This document shows, in pieces, positions 27,094 through 35,785 of a stretch of DNA of 64,000 nt. Position numbers and translations under genes: made by a program. The stretch lies in the NCBI RefSeq assembly GCF_034661295.1, contig NZ_CP141062.1:1736001-1800000 (forward strand). Reading direction: 5' to 3'. Positions within the stretch are counted from its first letter, which is position 1, and each line of letters starts with the position of its first letter. Source of the DNA: Faecalibacter sp. LW9 (GTDB lineage: Bacteria > Bacteroidota > Bacteroidia > Flavobacteriales > Weeksellaceae). The notes under the pieces are model-generated. The model made no database searches, was not told the origin of the DNA, and worked only from the letters and a program-made list of their open reading frames with translations.

Positions 27094-28218
27094 ATGATGA
27101 AAGAAGAATTAAATAATATGGGGAGTATTAATCCTAATGATCCTAATAAAATTGATATTAATCTTAAACAGAAGGTAAATAAAAAGCAGAAAATAAGTAC
27201 GATTTGTATTAATTTATCTGTTTTTGTACTTGTAGTTCTTTGTTTTTACTGGTTAGTAAAAAAATATTATCGTATCGGAGATAATACATATACAGAATCT
27301 GCTCAAATAGAAGAGTTTATTAATCCTATAAATACACGTGTATCAGCTTATATAAAGGAAATTAGATTTATTGAACATCAGGAAGTAAGGAAAGGCGATA
27401 CTTTAGTAGTTTTAGATAATAGAGAAATTTTAACTCAATTAAGACAAGCTGAAGCTGCTTATAAGGCTGCAAATGTATCGAAGAATATAACAAACAACTC
27501 AATTAATACAGTATCTAATACAGTATCAATTGCTGAATCTAATATTGCAGGTGCTAAAGCTAGGCTTTGGAATGCTGAACAAAATTTAAATCGCTATAAA
27601 AACTTATTAGAAGTTGAAGCAATAAGTAAACAGCAATTTGATCAAGTGAAAACCGAGTATGATATTGCTAATGCTAGTTATAAAGCATTAATTGGACAAC
27701 AAAATACAGCGAAATTAACCGTAAATGAAACAGAAGTTAAAATCGGTTTAAATGAAGCTGATATTTTAAAAACAAAAGCAGCTTTAGACATGGCTAAATT
27801 AAATTTATCGTATACAATAATTACTGCACCATATGATGGCGTTATGGGTAGAAGATTAATTAACGAAGGACAGCTTTTACAAGCTGGGCAACAAATAAGT
27901 ACTATCGTATTAAAAGATAGCAAATGGATTACGGCTAATTTTTTAGAGTCACAAATGCCTTCTATACATATAGGTACAAAACTCAAAATGACAGCCGATG
28001 CTTTAGGCGGTGAAGAATTTGAGGGTGTTGTTACTGCAATTTCAGCTGCTACCGGTTCTAAATATGCTAATATGCCAATTGATAATTCAACTGGTAATTT
28101 TGTTAAAATCCAGCAAAGAATTCCTGTTCGTATTGAGTTTACAAAAGTAAATGATAAAAATAAAATTAGTCATTTACGTGCAGGTATGAATATGAATATA
28201 GAGTTAAAATCTAATTAA
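27094..28218 (+). CDS. HlyD/EmrA-family membrane fusion protein
   Basis: A 374-residue periplasmic adaptor: cytoplasmic basic N-terminus, one transmembrane helix (residues about 37-57), a lipoyl-like half near residue 85 (NPINTRVSAYIKEIRFIEHQEVRKGD), a coiled-coil hairpin of about 100 residues, and the second lipoyl half (LSYTIITAPYDGVMGRR) near residue 245. This is the EmrA arrangement that works with MFS pumps of the DHA2 type. The next gene begins with TTG directly after its TAA. A second Met one codon downstream is an alternative start. Confidence 0.9.
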   Translation: MMKEELNNMGSINPNDPNKIDINLKQKVNKKQKISTICINLSVFVLVVLCFYWLVKKYYRIGDNTYTESAQIEEFINPINTRVSAYIKEIRFIEHQEVRKGDTLVVLDNREILTQLRQAEAAYKAANVSKNITNNSINTVSNTVSIAESNIAGAKARLWNAEQNLNRYKNLLEVEAISKQQFDQVKTEYDIANASYKALIGQQNTAKLTVNETEVKIGLNEADILKTKAALDMAKLNLSYTIITAPYDGVMGRRLINEGQLLQAGQQISTIVLKDSKWITANFLESQMPSIHIGTKLKMTADALGGEEFEGVVTAISAATGSKYANMPIDNSTGNFVKIQQRIPVRIEFTKVNDKNKISHLRAGMNMNIELKSN

Positions 28219-29718
28219 TTGGAATTATATAATCGAGGTCCTTTTTCTGAAAAAGTTCCAAAAATATTACAATTACTACTTTTGATAGTATATGCATTTG
28301 TATTCTTTAATATGAATGCTGTTTATACAACTAATATATCATTTTTGGTAGGTGATACAGGTGAGATGTCAGAATATTTTGTTTGGGCTAACTATGCAAT
28401 GACAATTGGTATGGGGGCAGTAATGCCTTTAATTGTGCGTATTAAATCTTTTTTTAAATCAAAACAAATTATGATTTTCTCATTACTTGTTTTAATGATT
28501 CTATTTTTAGCAATTGGAAAAACAAAAAATGGATTAGTATTTGTCGGTTTATCTTTATTAATTGGTTTCTTTAAGATGTTAGGTATGATGGAAATTAATT
28601 TACCATTATTATCCATATTGTCTAAAGATGGAAATAAAGGAAGATTTTATGCAGTCTTCTATTTTCTTATATTGGTATTTGCTCAATTTTCAGGTTATTA
28701 CGCCGTAGAAATCAGTTTATTATTTGGATGGAATACCATTTACTATAGTTTATCATTCGCTTGCTTAATTTTGATCCTTATTAGCTTGTTAGCACAACAT
28801 AATCTTCATTTTATGAAAAAAGTACCATTGTATGATGTTGATTGGGTTAGCTTAGTTATTTACACTATAGGTTTAATGTTCTTAGCATATATTTTATCAT
28901 TTGGTAAGCAAAAAAATTGGTTTGATTCTTTAGATATTATATATGCATCCTTTATTTTCATTGTTTTATTTTTTCTTTTTCTTTTACGTCAACAATTAAT
29001 CAAAAGACCATACATTTCATGTAAACCATTCAAAAAAAGAAATGTTATAAGTGGGTTAGTATTTTTAAGTTTTTTAGGTGTATTTTTAGCTACCTCATCA
29101 ATTCAAAACACATTTGCTGTTGGTATTTTAGGATATGATCTCCTTGCTAATGCCTATTTAAATATTTTGATGATTCCAGGATTATTCTTAGCATTATTAA
29201 TTTGTTTAAAATGGTTTTCTGTAAAGTTACCTGTTAAAATATTAATCTTTTTAGGATTTTCTTCATTTACAGCCTATTCCTTCATAATGTATTATTCTAT
29301 AGGTATTCAGTTTGATTATAATAATTGGTATTTATTACAATTTTTAAAAGGATTAGGTATGGGAATTTTATTTATAGTTATATGGAGACATACATTAGAT
29401 CAATTAAGTATACAAGGTATGCTTTGGGTTATTGGTGTCATTTTAGTTTGGAGGACATTCATATCATTAGGAGTTTTTTCCTCATTATTTAGTTGGTACC
29501 AATCTCAATTTCAAATTCAAAGTTTGAATCATATAGCACTATATCTTGATTACACGAATCTATTTCAGATAAAATCTTCTGATATTAAAGATGTACAATA
29601 CAATGCAATATTAGTTTCTATTAAAATCATATATGCATATGTGTCCTTATTGGGATTTATAGCTTTACTATATGTATTGGTTTATGATTTTATTTTTTTT
29701 AAAAAAAATACATACTAA
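28219..29718 (+). CDS. MFS transporter, EmrB-like (DHA2 type)
   Basis: A 499-residue membrane protein with about 12-14 transmembrane helices, starting at a TTG that immediately follows the stop of the adaptor gene. Gene order (outer membrane channel, EmrA-like adaptor, MFS protein) indicates an EmrB-like pump that exports a hydrophobic compound or drug through a tripartite complex. The usual MFS loop motif GxLADRxGRR is not evident (VRIKSFFKSKQIM is at its place), so it is a divergent member, similar to other Bacteroidota EmrB-like proteins. The substrate is unknown. Confidence 0.8.
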   Translation: MELYNRGPFSEKVPKILQLLLLIVYAFVFFNMNAVYTTNISFLVGDTGEMSEYFVWANYAMTIGMGAVMPLIVRIKSFFKSKQIMIFSLLVLMILFLAIGKTKNGLVFVGLSLLIGFFKMLGMMEINLPLLSILSKDGNKGRFYAVFYFLILVFAQFSGYYAVEISLLFGWNTIYYSLSFACLILILISLLAQHNLHFMKKVPLYDVDWVSLVIYTIGLMFLAYILSFGKQKNWFDSLDIIYASFIFIVLFFLFLLRQQLIKRPYISCKPFKKRNVISGLVFLSFLGVFLATSSIQNTFAVGILGYDLLANAYLNILMIPGLFLALLICLKWFSVKLPVKILIFLGFSSFTAYSFIMYYSIGIQFDYNNWYLLQFLKGLGMGILFIVIWRHTLDQLSIQGMLWVIGVILVWRTFISLGVFSSLFSWYQSQFQIQSLNHIALYLDYTNLFQIKSSDIKDVQYNAILVSIKIIYAYVSLLGFIALLYVLVYDFIFFKKNTY

Positions 29719-29767
29719 TTAGTAACTTTTTTAAAATACTGATTAAAGTTCAATTATATTAAGAATT

Positions 29768-30826
29768 ATGTCTAATTATTTTAGTGGTGTAGGAAATTAT
29801 GTACCTACTCAAACAATAACAAATTCATTTTTTAAAGATTATCAATTTTTAGATGAAATGGGTAATTTATTACCACAAAATAATGCAATTATTGCAGAAA
29901 AATTAAAAAAAAATACAGGTATTGAGGAGAGGAGGTATGCAAATGAAAATCAAGTAACTTCTGATCTTGGATATCAAGCAGCTCTAATGGCTATTAATGA
30001 TGCGGGTATAGATTCAGAAACTATCGATTATATTATTTTTGCCCATAATTTTGGAGATATTAAAATCAATAGCATACAATCCGATGCAGTTCCCAGCTTA
30101 GCTTCACGAGTAAAAAAATTATTAAAAATTAAAAATCCTTATTGTGTTGCATATGACGTGATTTTTGGATGTCCTGGTTGGATAGAAGCTGTAATTCAAG
30201 CAAACACTTTTATAAATGTAGGCTTTGCAAAAAGATGTTTAGTTATAGGCGCAGAAACGTTATCTAAAATTGTTGATAAACATGATAGAGATACTATGAT
30301 TTATGCGGATGGTGCTGGTGCTGTTATTATAGAAAAAGCATTAGGTGACAAAGGGATTTATTCACATCTATCTTCCTCTTATACATATCAAGAAAATGAT
30401 TATTTATATTTTGGTAATTCTTATAATAAAAATATTTGTCAAAATACTAAATATATAAAAATGAATGGACGTAAGATTTATGAATTTGCTTTAAATAATG
30501 TTCCTAAGGCCATGAAAAAATGTATTGACGATAGTAAGTTTGATATTAGACAAATTAGTAAAATTATTATTCATCAGGCAAATGAAAAAATGGATGAAGC
30601 AATAGTGAATAGATTTTATAGACTATTTAAAATGCAACCTCCTGAAAACATCATGCCAATGATTATTAGTAAATTAGGTAATAGTAGTGTTGCTACTATA
30701 CCAATTTTATTAACAATGTTATTAAATAACGAAGTAGAGAATCATCAAATTAATGATGGAGATATAGTTTTATTTGCTTCAGTTGGTGCTGGTATGAATA
30801 TTAATACTTTTATATATAGATTCTAA
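29768..30826 (+). CDS. Beta-ketoacyl-ACP synthase III family protein (island copy)
   Basis: A 352-residue thiolase-fold enzyme with the complete KAS III triad visible: Cys 135 in FGCPGW, His 269 in IIIHQANEK and Asn 305 in LGNSSVAT, plus the GADGAG-like segment YADGAGAVIIE near 179. It could catalyse a Claisen condensation of an acyl-CoA or acyl-ACP. It is about three-quarters identical by eye to the gene at 42469-43530. The island copy encodes Arg with AGA/AGG (EERRY = GAGGAGAGGAGGTAT), while the chromosomal copy uses CGT. It follows the pump genes on the same strand. Possible roles are making the exported compound or replacing an inhibited housekeeping copy; neither is shown. Confidence 0.88.
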   Translation: MSNYFSGVGNYVPTQTITNSFFKDYQFLDEMGNLLPQNNAIIAEKLKKNTGIEERRYANENQVTSDLGYQAALMAINDAGIDSETIDYIIFAHNFGDIKINSIQSDAVPSLASRVKKLLKIKNPYCVAYDVIFGCPGWIEAVIQANTFINVGFAKRCLVIGAETLSKIVDKHDRDTMIYADGAGAVIIEKALGDKGIYSHLSSSYTYQENDYLYFGNSYNKNICQNTKYIKMNGRKIYEFALNNVPKAMKKCIDDSKFDIRQISKIIIHQANEKMDEAIVNRFYRLFKMQPPENIMPMIISKLGNSSVATIPILLTMLLNNEVENHQINDGDIVLFASVGAGMNINTFIYRF

Positions 30827-31017
30827 TTTTTTATAATCAATTAATATAACAACACCATATTTTGGCTAAGTAAATCACCATAAAAACATTAGAATTTGTA
30901 CCTTTGTATAAGAATAAAGAAGTTCAAAACAATACATTACTTGTTTAGCGACTAAATGACGACTTATTTTTGCTCCCTGTCCCGTCCTGAAATAAGTTGA
31001 CACTAAATCAACTTATT

Positions 31018-31506
31018 ATGAACTCATCAGATTCAGAAAGAAAAAAGAGAACACAACGCGATTACACCTTAGGCTTTAAATTAGCCGTTGTATCCCAAAT
31101 AGAAAAAGGCGACTTTACTTACAAACAAGCTCAAAAATGCTATGGAATACAAGGAAGAAGTACAGTTTTGGTTTGGCTCAGAAAATATGGTAACTTAGAT
31201 TGGAGCAAACCAATTATTCATACTATGTCAAAATCAGAAGAAACTCCAGCGCAAAAAATTAAACGGTTAGAACAAGAATTGGCTGATGAAAAGCTAAGAG
31301 TCAAAATACTTAATACAATGATTGATATAGCCGATGAACAGCTTGGTACTCAAATCAGAAAAAGTACAATACCCAACAATCCTCAAACTCCAAAAACAAG
31401 AAATAACTGTTTCTTGCTCATGTCGATTGCTTGGGTTAAGTCGCCAAAGTTTCTATGCTGCACTAAAACGTCATTCTATTCGAGAATCAGAGCTTTTACA
31501 GGTTAA
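31018..31506 (+). CDS. IS3-family orfA
   Basis: An orfA of 162 residues starting MNSSDSERKKRTQRDYTLGF. A helix-turn-helix follows (AVVSQIEKGDFTYKQAQKCYGIQGRSTVLVWLRKYG), then a coiled-coil (KIKRLEQELADEKLRVKILN). It binds the terminal repeats. The last 45 or so residues overlap orfB in another frame and look like read-through rather than protein. The first in-frame start, at 30997, lies within the inverted repeat, so 31018 is preferred. Confidence 0.88.
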   Translation: MNSSDSERKKRTQRDYTLGFKLAVVSQIEKGDFTYKQAQKCYGIQGRSTVLVWLRKYGNLDWSKPIIHTMSKSEETPAQKIKRLEQELADEKLRVKILNTMIDIADEQLGTQIRKSTIPNNPQTPKTRNNCFLLMSIAWVKSPKFLCCTKTSFYSRIRAFTG

Positions 31507-32242
31507 AAAATTAGTTCTAGAAGTTCGAATAAAATTACCAAGAATAGGAACTCGAAAGCTTTATTATATTCTGAATGAACAGCTAAAAGAGCTAAACATA
31601 AAGATGGGTCGAGATGCTTTGTTTGATTATCTGAGAAGAGAAAATTTACTTATAACACCTAAAAAACAATACACAAGAACCACATTCTCTAAACATTGGT
31701 TAAGGAAACATCCTAATTTATACAAAGAAATAGAGATTAATAAACCAGAACAGGTCTTTGTAAGTGATATAACGTATGTAAAAACCAAGCAAGCCGTTTG
31801 TTATCTTTCTTTAGTGACAGATGCTTATAGTCGAAAAATAATGGGTTATTCTGTAAGTGAAAATATGAATGCGGAAAATGTATCTATAGCGCTAAAAATG
31901 GCTATTAAAAATAGAATAAATAATGAGAAATTAATCCATCATTCGGATAGAGGCTTACAGTATTGCTCGGAATATTATCAGACAATTTTAAAACAAAATC
32001 AGATCATACCATCGATGACAGACGGCTATGATTGTTATCAAAATGCTTTAGCGGAAAGAATTAATGGGATATTGAAACAAGAGTTTTTAATCGAAAAAAC
32101 AAAAGATATTACTGAATTAACCAAAATGGTAGAACAAAGTGTGTATCTTTATAATAACACACGACCTCATTTGAGTCTCAATATGCAGACCCCTGAAATG
32201 AGACACAAAAAATCCGAAGAAATAAAATCTCTTCAGATATAA
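31334..32242 (+). CDS. IS3-family orfB, DDE transposase
   Basis: A 302-residue rve-type integrase core. Visible catalytic residues are Asp in VSDITYV (about 144), Asp in HHSDRGLQY (about 208) and Glu in ALAERING (about 244), with the usual spacing of the second Asp to Glu (35). An HTH_21-like segment lies at residues 45-100. Its frame is +1 relative to orfA, not the -1 typical for programmed frameshifting in this family, so it may be made from its own ATG at 31334. No defects are seen; it is probably active. Confidence 0.9.
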   Translation: MNSLVLKSEKVQYPTILKLQKQEITVSCSCRLLGLSRQSFYAALKRHSIRESELLQVKKLVLEVRIKLPRIGTRKLYYILNEQLKELNIKMGRDALFDYLRRENLLITPKKQYTRTTFSKHWLRKHPNLYKEIEINKPEQVFVSDITYVKTKQAVCYLSLVTDAYSRKIMGYSVSENMNAENVSIALKMAIKNRINNEKLIHHSDRGLQYCSEYYQTILKQNQIIPSMTDGYDCYQNALAERINGILKQEFLIEKTKDITELTKMVEQSVYLYNNTRPHLSLNMQTPEMRHKKSEEIKSLQI

Positions 32243-32323
32243 ATATTGTTTAATAACTGTCAATCTATTTTAGGACTAGTCACCCCCTTCGGGAAGCTAC
32301 TAAAATAGAGGAACACGAGATGA

Positions 32324-32363
32324 GGTTCGAATCCCTCACTCTCCGCTAAAAGCCTTGAAGTTT
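32324..32363 (+). repeat. Right 40-bp direct repeat (att-like) of the tRNA-Ser island
   Basis: An exact copy of 24298-24337: T-arm half, acceptor 3' strand and discriminator of tRNA-Ser, and the start of its terminator. The sequence before it (AACACGAGATGA) does not match the tRNA, so this is only a 3' remnant, not a second tRNA gene. Confidence 0.85.
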
Positions 32364-32379
32364 ATCCTTCGAGGCTTTT
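32347..32379 (+). terminator. Terminator copy at the right island edge
   Basis: AAGCCTTGAAG / CTTCGAGGCTT hairpin around TTTATC with a long T run. It is a second copy of the tRNA-Ser terminator and ends any transcript leaving the island. Confidence 0.75.
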
Positions 32380-33052
32380 TTTATTTTTTTAAATTTAATT
32401 TTTAAAACTACCACCTCACTAAATCAATCTCACCAAATTTGATTATATCTCTTTTTGATATTTATATGAAGTGATTAAACTTGTCTCGAACTACAAATAT
32501 TCATTTTGAAGATTAATTGATTTGTGACTAGAGTATAAAAACACATTTATATGATTAAAATCTTTTAATAACATATAGATGGAAATAAATTTTAAATCAA
32601 ATGGATGAATTTATTATGCTATAATTTAAATTTTTACAAATCTTTTAGAATATTTATAATTCAATATTAAAATTATTAATAGAAAATAGAGCTATCGGTT
32701 ATTATTTAATTTGGAAATTACCTTTTTTATAAAACAATTTAAAGAAACCGCGCAATAGAATTTTTAAAATATACTAAGGCATGTTTTGTAAGTATTGATT
32801 CGACAATTGCCAGCAAAGTGTCGTTATATCAAAACAGATTCATTACTGTCGTATCCAATTTTTGGTACATAATTTATAGTATATGCATATTTTGGAAAAA
32901 AAATAATTAATTAAAAATCTAATATTTATAAATTTATTCATTTAAAAATAATTAATTAAGCTTTGAACGTATTGGTAATTAATGAATTAGTTAAAAGTTA
33001 ACTTTCTTATTTAGTATATTTACAAAATAAAACTAACTAACTATAACAACTC
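32380..33052 (+). other. Gene-poor AT-rich stretch outside the right island repeat
   Basis: About 670 bp with stops in all frames and no recognised RNA, repeat or gene remnant. The last 60 bases before the next gene are probably its promoter region (TATATTTA near 33018 is a weak -7 candidate). Confidence 0.4.
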
Positions 33053-33562
33053 ATGTATAAATTAACAACGATATTATTTTTAATTGTATCAGGAATACTT
33101 TGTTATACAACATATTCTTATAAAGATCAACATGACTTAGTACAAGAAGAACGAAATGTATTAAAAATTGAAATTTCAAACCTTGAAGAGGATAAAAAGT
33201 ATTTAAATTCTAAAGTAAAGGGTTTAGAGGAAGTTTTAAAATCATTGGGTAGAGAAGTAGAAATTTTAGAACAAAAATTTTCAGGTGAACAATCTTTATA
33301 TCGCGTCAATGATCGATTGACGCAGCGCAATTCAAATGCATCAAATAATATCATTGAAACAAAAATTGATGGAACTTTTAATGGGTGGAATGGTGAGTCA
33401 ATTTTCAAAATGAAAAATGGTTCTGTTTGGCAACAAGCGAGCTATGCTTATCAATACCATTATGCTTATAATCCTGATGTAACAATTTATCTAAAAGATG
33501 GTAAAAATTACATGAAAGTTGAGGGAGTTAATGAAGCACTTCATGTCAAACGTATTAAGTAA
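33053..33562 (+). CDS. Small membrane-anchored coiled-coil protein, unknown function
   Basis: A 169-residue protein: N-terminal hydrophobic anchor or signal (TTILFLIVSGILCYTTYS), a coiled coil at residues about 28-78 (EERNVLKIEISNLEEDKKYL), and a C-terminal beta-rich module (IDGTFNGWNGESIFKMKNGS, then WQQASYAYQYHYAYNPDV, ending VKRIK). I recall the C-terminal module recurring in uncharacterised Bacteroidota proteins but know no function. It sits between the island and the two-component genes, with a hairpin separating it from the latter. Confidence 0.65.
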   Translation: MYKLTTILFLIVSGILCYTTYSYKDQHDLVQEERNVLKIEISNLEEDKKYLNSKVKGLEEVLKSLGREVEILEQKFSGEQSLYRVNDRLTQRNSNASNNIIETKIDGTFNGWNGESIFKMKNGSVWQQASYAYQYHYAYNPDVTIYLKDGKNYMKVEGVNEALHVKRIK

Positions 33563-33583
33563 TTTGCGAATCATTTGTAATGC

Positions 33584-33608
33584 GTGGTCTAAGACTATTT
33601 TAGGCCAC
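33584..33608 (+). terminator. Possible terminator hairpin before the two-component genes
   Basis: GTGGTCTAA-GACTAT-TTTAGGCCAC forms a hairpin with one mismatch, but only a weak AT tail follows. It could end the preceding gene. Confidence 0.45.
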
Positions 33609-33618
33609 ATTAAAATTT

Positions 33619-33669
33619 GATTAGAATCATTGTATACGTTTTCATTTTACATGCTATTCTATAATTTTG
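33619..33669 (+). promoter_or_regulatory. Promoter and possible autoregulatory site of the response regulator
   Basis: A perfect TAATTTTG (-7) lies at 33662-33669, 15 bp before the ATG. Upstream at 33619-33627 is GATTAGAAT, the reverse complement of ATTCTAATC, which occurs twice in tandem before the efflux operon. That is consistent with the regulator binding its own promoter (inference). Confidence 0.45.
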
Positions 33670-33684
33670 TAAAAAAGAAAAAGG

Positions 33685-34365
33685 ATGCAAATTATTCTCA
33701 TCGAAGACGATAAACGAATTAGCGATTTTATTCTAAAAGGCTTAGAAGAAAACGGTCATTTTGTAACATTGTGTAAAAGTGCAGAAGCGTTTATAGATGA
33801 ATATTTACAACATTCCTTTGATTTAATCATTTGTGATATCATGCTTCCAGGAATGGACGGTATGCAGTTGGTACAAACCATTCGTTACAAAAAAATCTAT
33901 ACGCCTATTCTGATGTTAACGGCTCTAAGCTCGGTGCAAGATAAAGTATCAGCGCTAGATTTTGGTGCCGATGATTATATGACCAAACCTTTTCATTTTG
34001 ATGAATTATTATCACGAATCAATGCTTTAACCCGCCGTTTTCAGTACGCTCAAAAAGAAGAAAAATCGAATGTATTTCTTTTTGGAGATATTTCAGTGGA
34101 TGTACAACAACATCAAGTTAAAGTAGCCAATGAAGAAGTGGTTTTGTCCCCGCGCGAATTTAAATTATTGAATTATCTGATTGAAAATGCCAATAAAGCC
34201 GTTTCAAGAATTCAGATTTTAAATGCAGTTTGGGGAATTACATTCGAAAACCACACCAATGTCGTAGATGTTTATATTTCGTATTTGAGAAATAAAATCG
34301 AGAAAAATAGAAAGTATATTTTCACGATCAAAGGCGTAGGATATATGTTAAAAACAGAGGAATAA
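33685..34365 (+). CDS. OmpR-family response regulator
   Basis: A 226-residue two-domain regulator. The receiver has the acidic pair (LIEDD), the phospho-acceptor Asp in DLIICDIMLPG (near residue 51) and Lys in DDYMTKPF (near 102). The C-terminal winged helix (residues about 130-225) includes LSPREFKLLNYLIENANKAVSR and NVVDVYISYLRNKIE. It lies 1 bp before its kinase and upstream of an RND efflux operon, which it very probably controls. Confidence 0.94.
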   Translation: MQIILIEDDKRISDFILKGLEENGHFVTLCKSAEAFIDEYLQHSFDLIICDIMLPGMDGMQLVQTIRYKKIYTPILMLTALSSVQDKVSALDFGADDYMTKPFHFDELLSRINALTRRFQYAQKEEKSNVFLFGDISVDVQQHQVKVANEEVVLSPREFKLLNYLIENANKAVSRIQILNAVWGITFENHTNVVDVYISYLRNKIEKNRKYIFTIKGVGYMLKTEE

Positions 34366-34366
34366 T

Positions 34367-35704
34367 ATGAAATTAAGAAATCGTTTATCCATTTATGCTG
34401 TATTAATTTTCAGTATTATCATTCTGACCGTGTCGGCTATCGTCTACTTTACGTTTTATTCCACGATGGAGAAAAAGGAAATGAAAGCCTTGGAAAGTAA
34501 ATCGCTTCTCGCAGCCATCTACTATTTGGAACAAGACGAATTATCTTCTACTGAACATGAAAATATTAAAAGTCAATTATTAAAAACGATTTCTCGTAAG
34601 AATATTGCCATTTATAGCATCAACGATCAAAAAGTAAATGGAGAAATGCAGCAAGATACAAGCATTTCTGACGAATTTTTGAGTTTAGTTCGCCAAGAGA
34701 AAGAAGCTGCCTTTCAAACCGATGATTATTTTTACCATGGGCTATTTTACACCGATAACCAAGGGGATTTTGTCGTGATTGCTCGCGAACCCAAAAGCGA
34801 TTTCAACGACCAAATGCATTCCTTATTGCAAATTATCACCTTTGTTTCTCTTTTAGGTTTGGCTATTATTTTTGTTTTCTCTCAATATTTAGGCTACATC
34901 GCCTATCAACCCATCACGCATTTTATCGCCCAAATTAAAAATAGAAATGGTATCAATTTCAATGAACCTATCGTCCTTAAAGATTCCTACACAGAGATTA
35001 AAGAATTAACCACGACGTACAATACCTTTATCAATCAATTGGCACAAATGTTTCACGTGCAGAAAAATTTCATCGACTACGTTTCTCACGAATTACGTAC
35101 ACCCATTACCGCATTAATGGGAACTTTAGAAGTGACCAAACAAAAAGCAAGAACTCCTGAGGAATATCAAGATGCTTTACAACAATTGAAACAATATACT
35201 ATCGATTTACAAGAAACCATTGATCAGATGATGTTACTTTCGGGCGCGAAAACCAATTTCGAATTATCACCCATTCGCATCGACGAAGTTATTTGGGAAA
35301 TTATCGAGAATCAGATTGTTTATCATCAAGCCGATATTAAAGTAGATTTGGATGTAGCCAACGACCAATTACTAACTGTAAATGGAAACAACCAATTACT
35401 GAATGTTGCCATTGGAAACTTAATTTCGAACGCCATTAAATATTCGGACAACCAGCAAATTCAAATTCAATTTACGACAGCTGAAAATCGTTTAATTCTT
35501 CTCATTAAAGACACCGGAATTGGTATTGATGCGAACGACTTGCCAAATATTCGTCAAAACTTCTTTCGTGGGAAAAATACAGCCAATTACCAAGGCAAAG
35601 GAATTGGATTATCTATGGCGGATATTATTTTTAAAATTCATCATATTGATTTAGAAATTTTAGCCAATCAACCGAAAGGAACCATTATGCGATTAACATT
35701 TTAA
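34367..35704 (+). CDS. Sensor histidine kinase
   Basis: A 445-residue membrane kinase with transmembrane helices near residues 8-30 and 150-175 enclosing a periplasmic sensor of about 120 residues. HAMP-like linker, the phospho-acceptor His in DYVSHELRTPI (near 244) and an ATPase domain with N box (GNLISNAIKYS), DTGIGI and GKGIGLSM follow. It phosphorylates the preceding regulator. The position next to CusA-type pump genes suggests a metal ion or envelope stress signal (inference). Confidence 0.93.
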   Translation: MKLRNRLSIYAVLIFSIIILTVSAIVYFTFYSTMEKKEMKALESKSLLAAIYYLEQDELSSTEHENIKSQLLKTISRKNIAIYSINDQKVNGEMQQDTSISDEFLSLVRQEKEAAFQTDDYFYHGLFYTDNQGDFVVIAREPKSDFNDQMHSLLQIITFVSLLGLAIIFVFSQYLGYIAYQPITHFIAQIKNRNGINFNEPIVLKDSYTEIKELTTTYNTFINQLAQMFHVQKNFIDYVSHELRTPITALMGTLEVTKQKARTPEEYQDALQQLKQYTIDLQETIDQMMLLSGAKTNFELSPIRIDEVIWEIIENQIVYHQADIKVDLDVANDQLLTVNGNNQLLNVAIGNLISNAIKYSDNQQIQIQFTTAENRLILLIKDTGIGIDANDLPNIRQNFFRGKNTANYQGKGIGLSMADIIFKIHHIDLEILANQPKGTIMRLTF

Positions 35705-35707
35705 ATA

Positions 35708-35766
35708 ATTCTAATCAAATTCTAATCTAACTTAAAAAACACCTTAATGTTTGAATTCTAGTTTTG
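35708..35766 (+). promoter_or_regulatory. Tandem operator and -7 element of the efflux operon
   Basis: ATTCTAATC occurs at 35708-35716 and again at 35719-35727, 11 bp apart start to start, one helical turn, the arrangement OmpR-type dimers bind. TAGTTTTG (perfect -7) is at 35759-35766, and no TTG is found at the expected -33 place. A promoter that needs an activator bound at the tandem repeats is the simplest reading (inference). Confidence 0.5.
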
Positions 35767-35785
35767 AACTTTCAAATTTCTAGAA

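Larger units (their letters stand above)
30978..32282 (+). mobile_element. Complete IS3-family element inside the island
   Basis: A 1305-bp element with imperfect 26-bp terminal inverted repeats that both start with TG: TGTCCCGTCCTGAAATAAG on the left and, read inward from the right, TGACTAGTCCTAAAATAG, each running into TTGACA. A 3-bp CCC flanks both ends (30975-30977 and 32283-32285), a fitting target duplication. It carries orfA and orfB and lies between the KAS III gene and the right island repeat. Confidence 0.88.

Noticed and set aside
24298..32363. A second tRNA-Ser gene at the right end of the island
   Set aside because: Only the T arm and the acceptor 3' strand are repeated. The anticodon arm and D arm are missing, so it is an attachment-site remnant.
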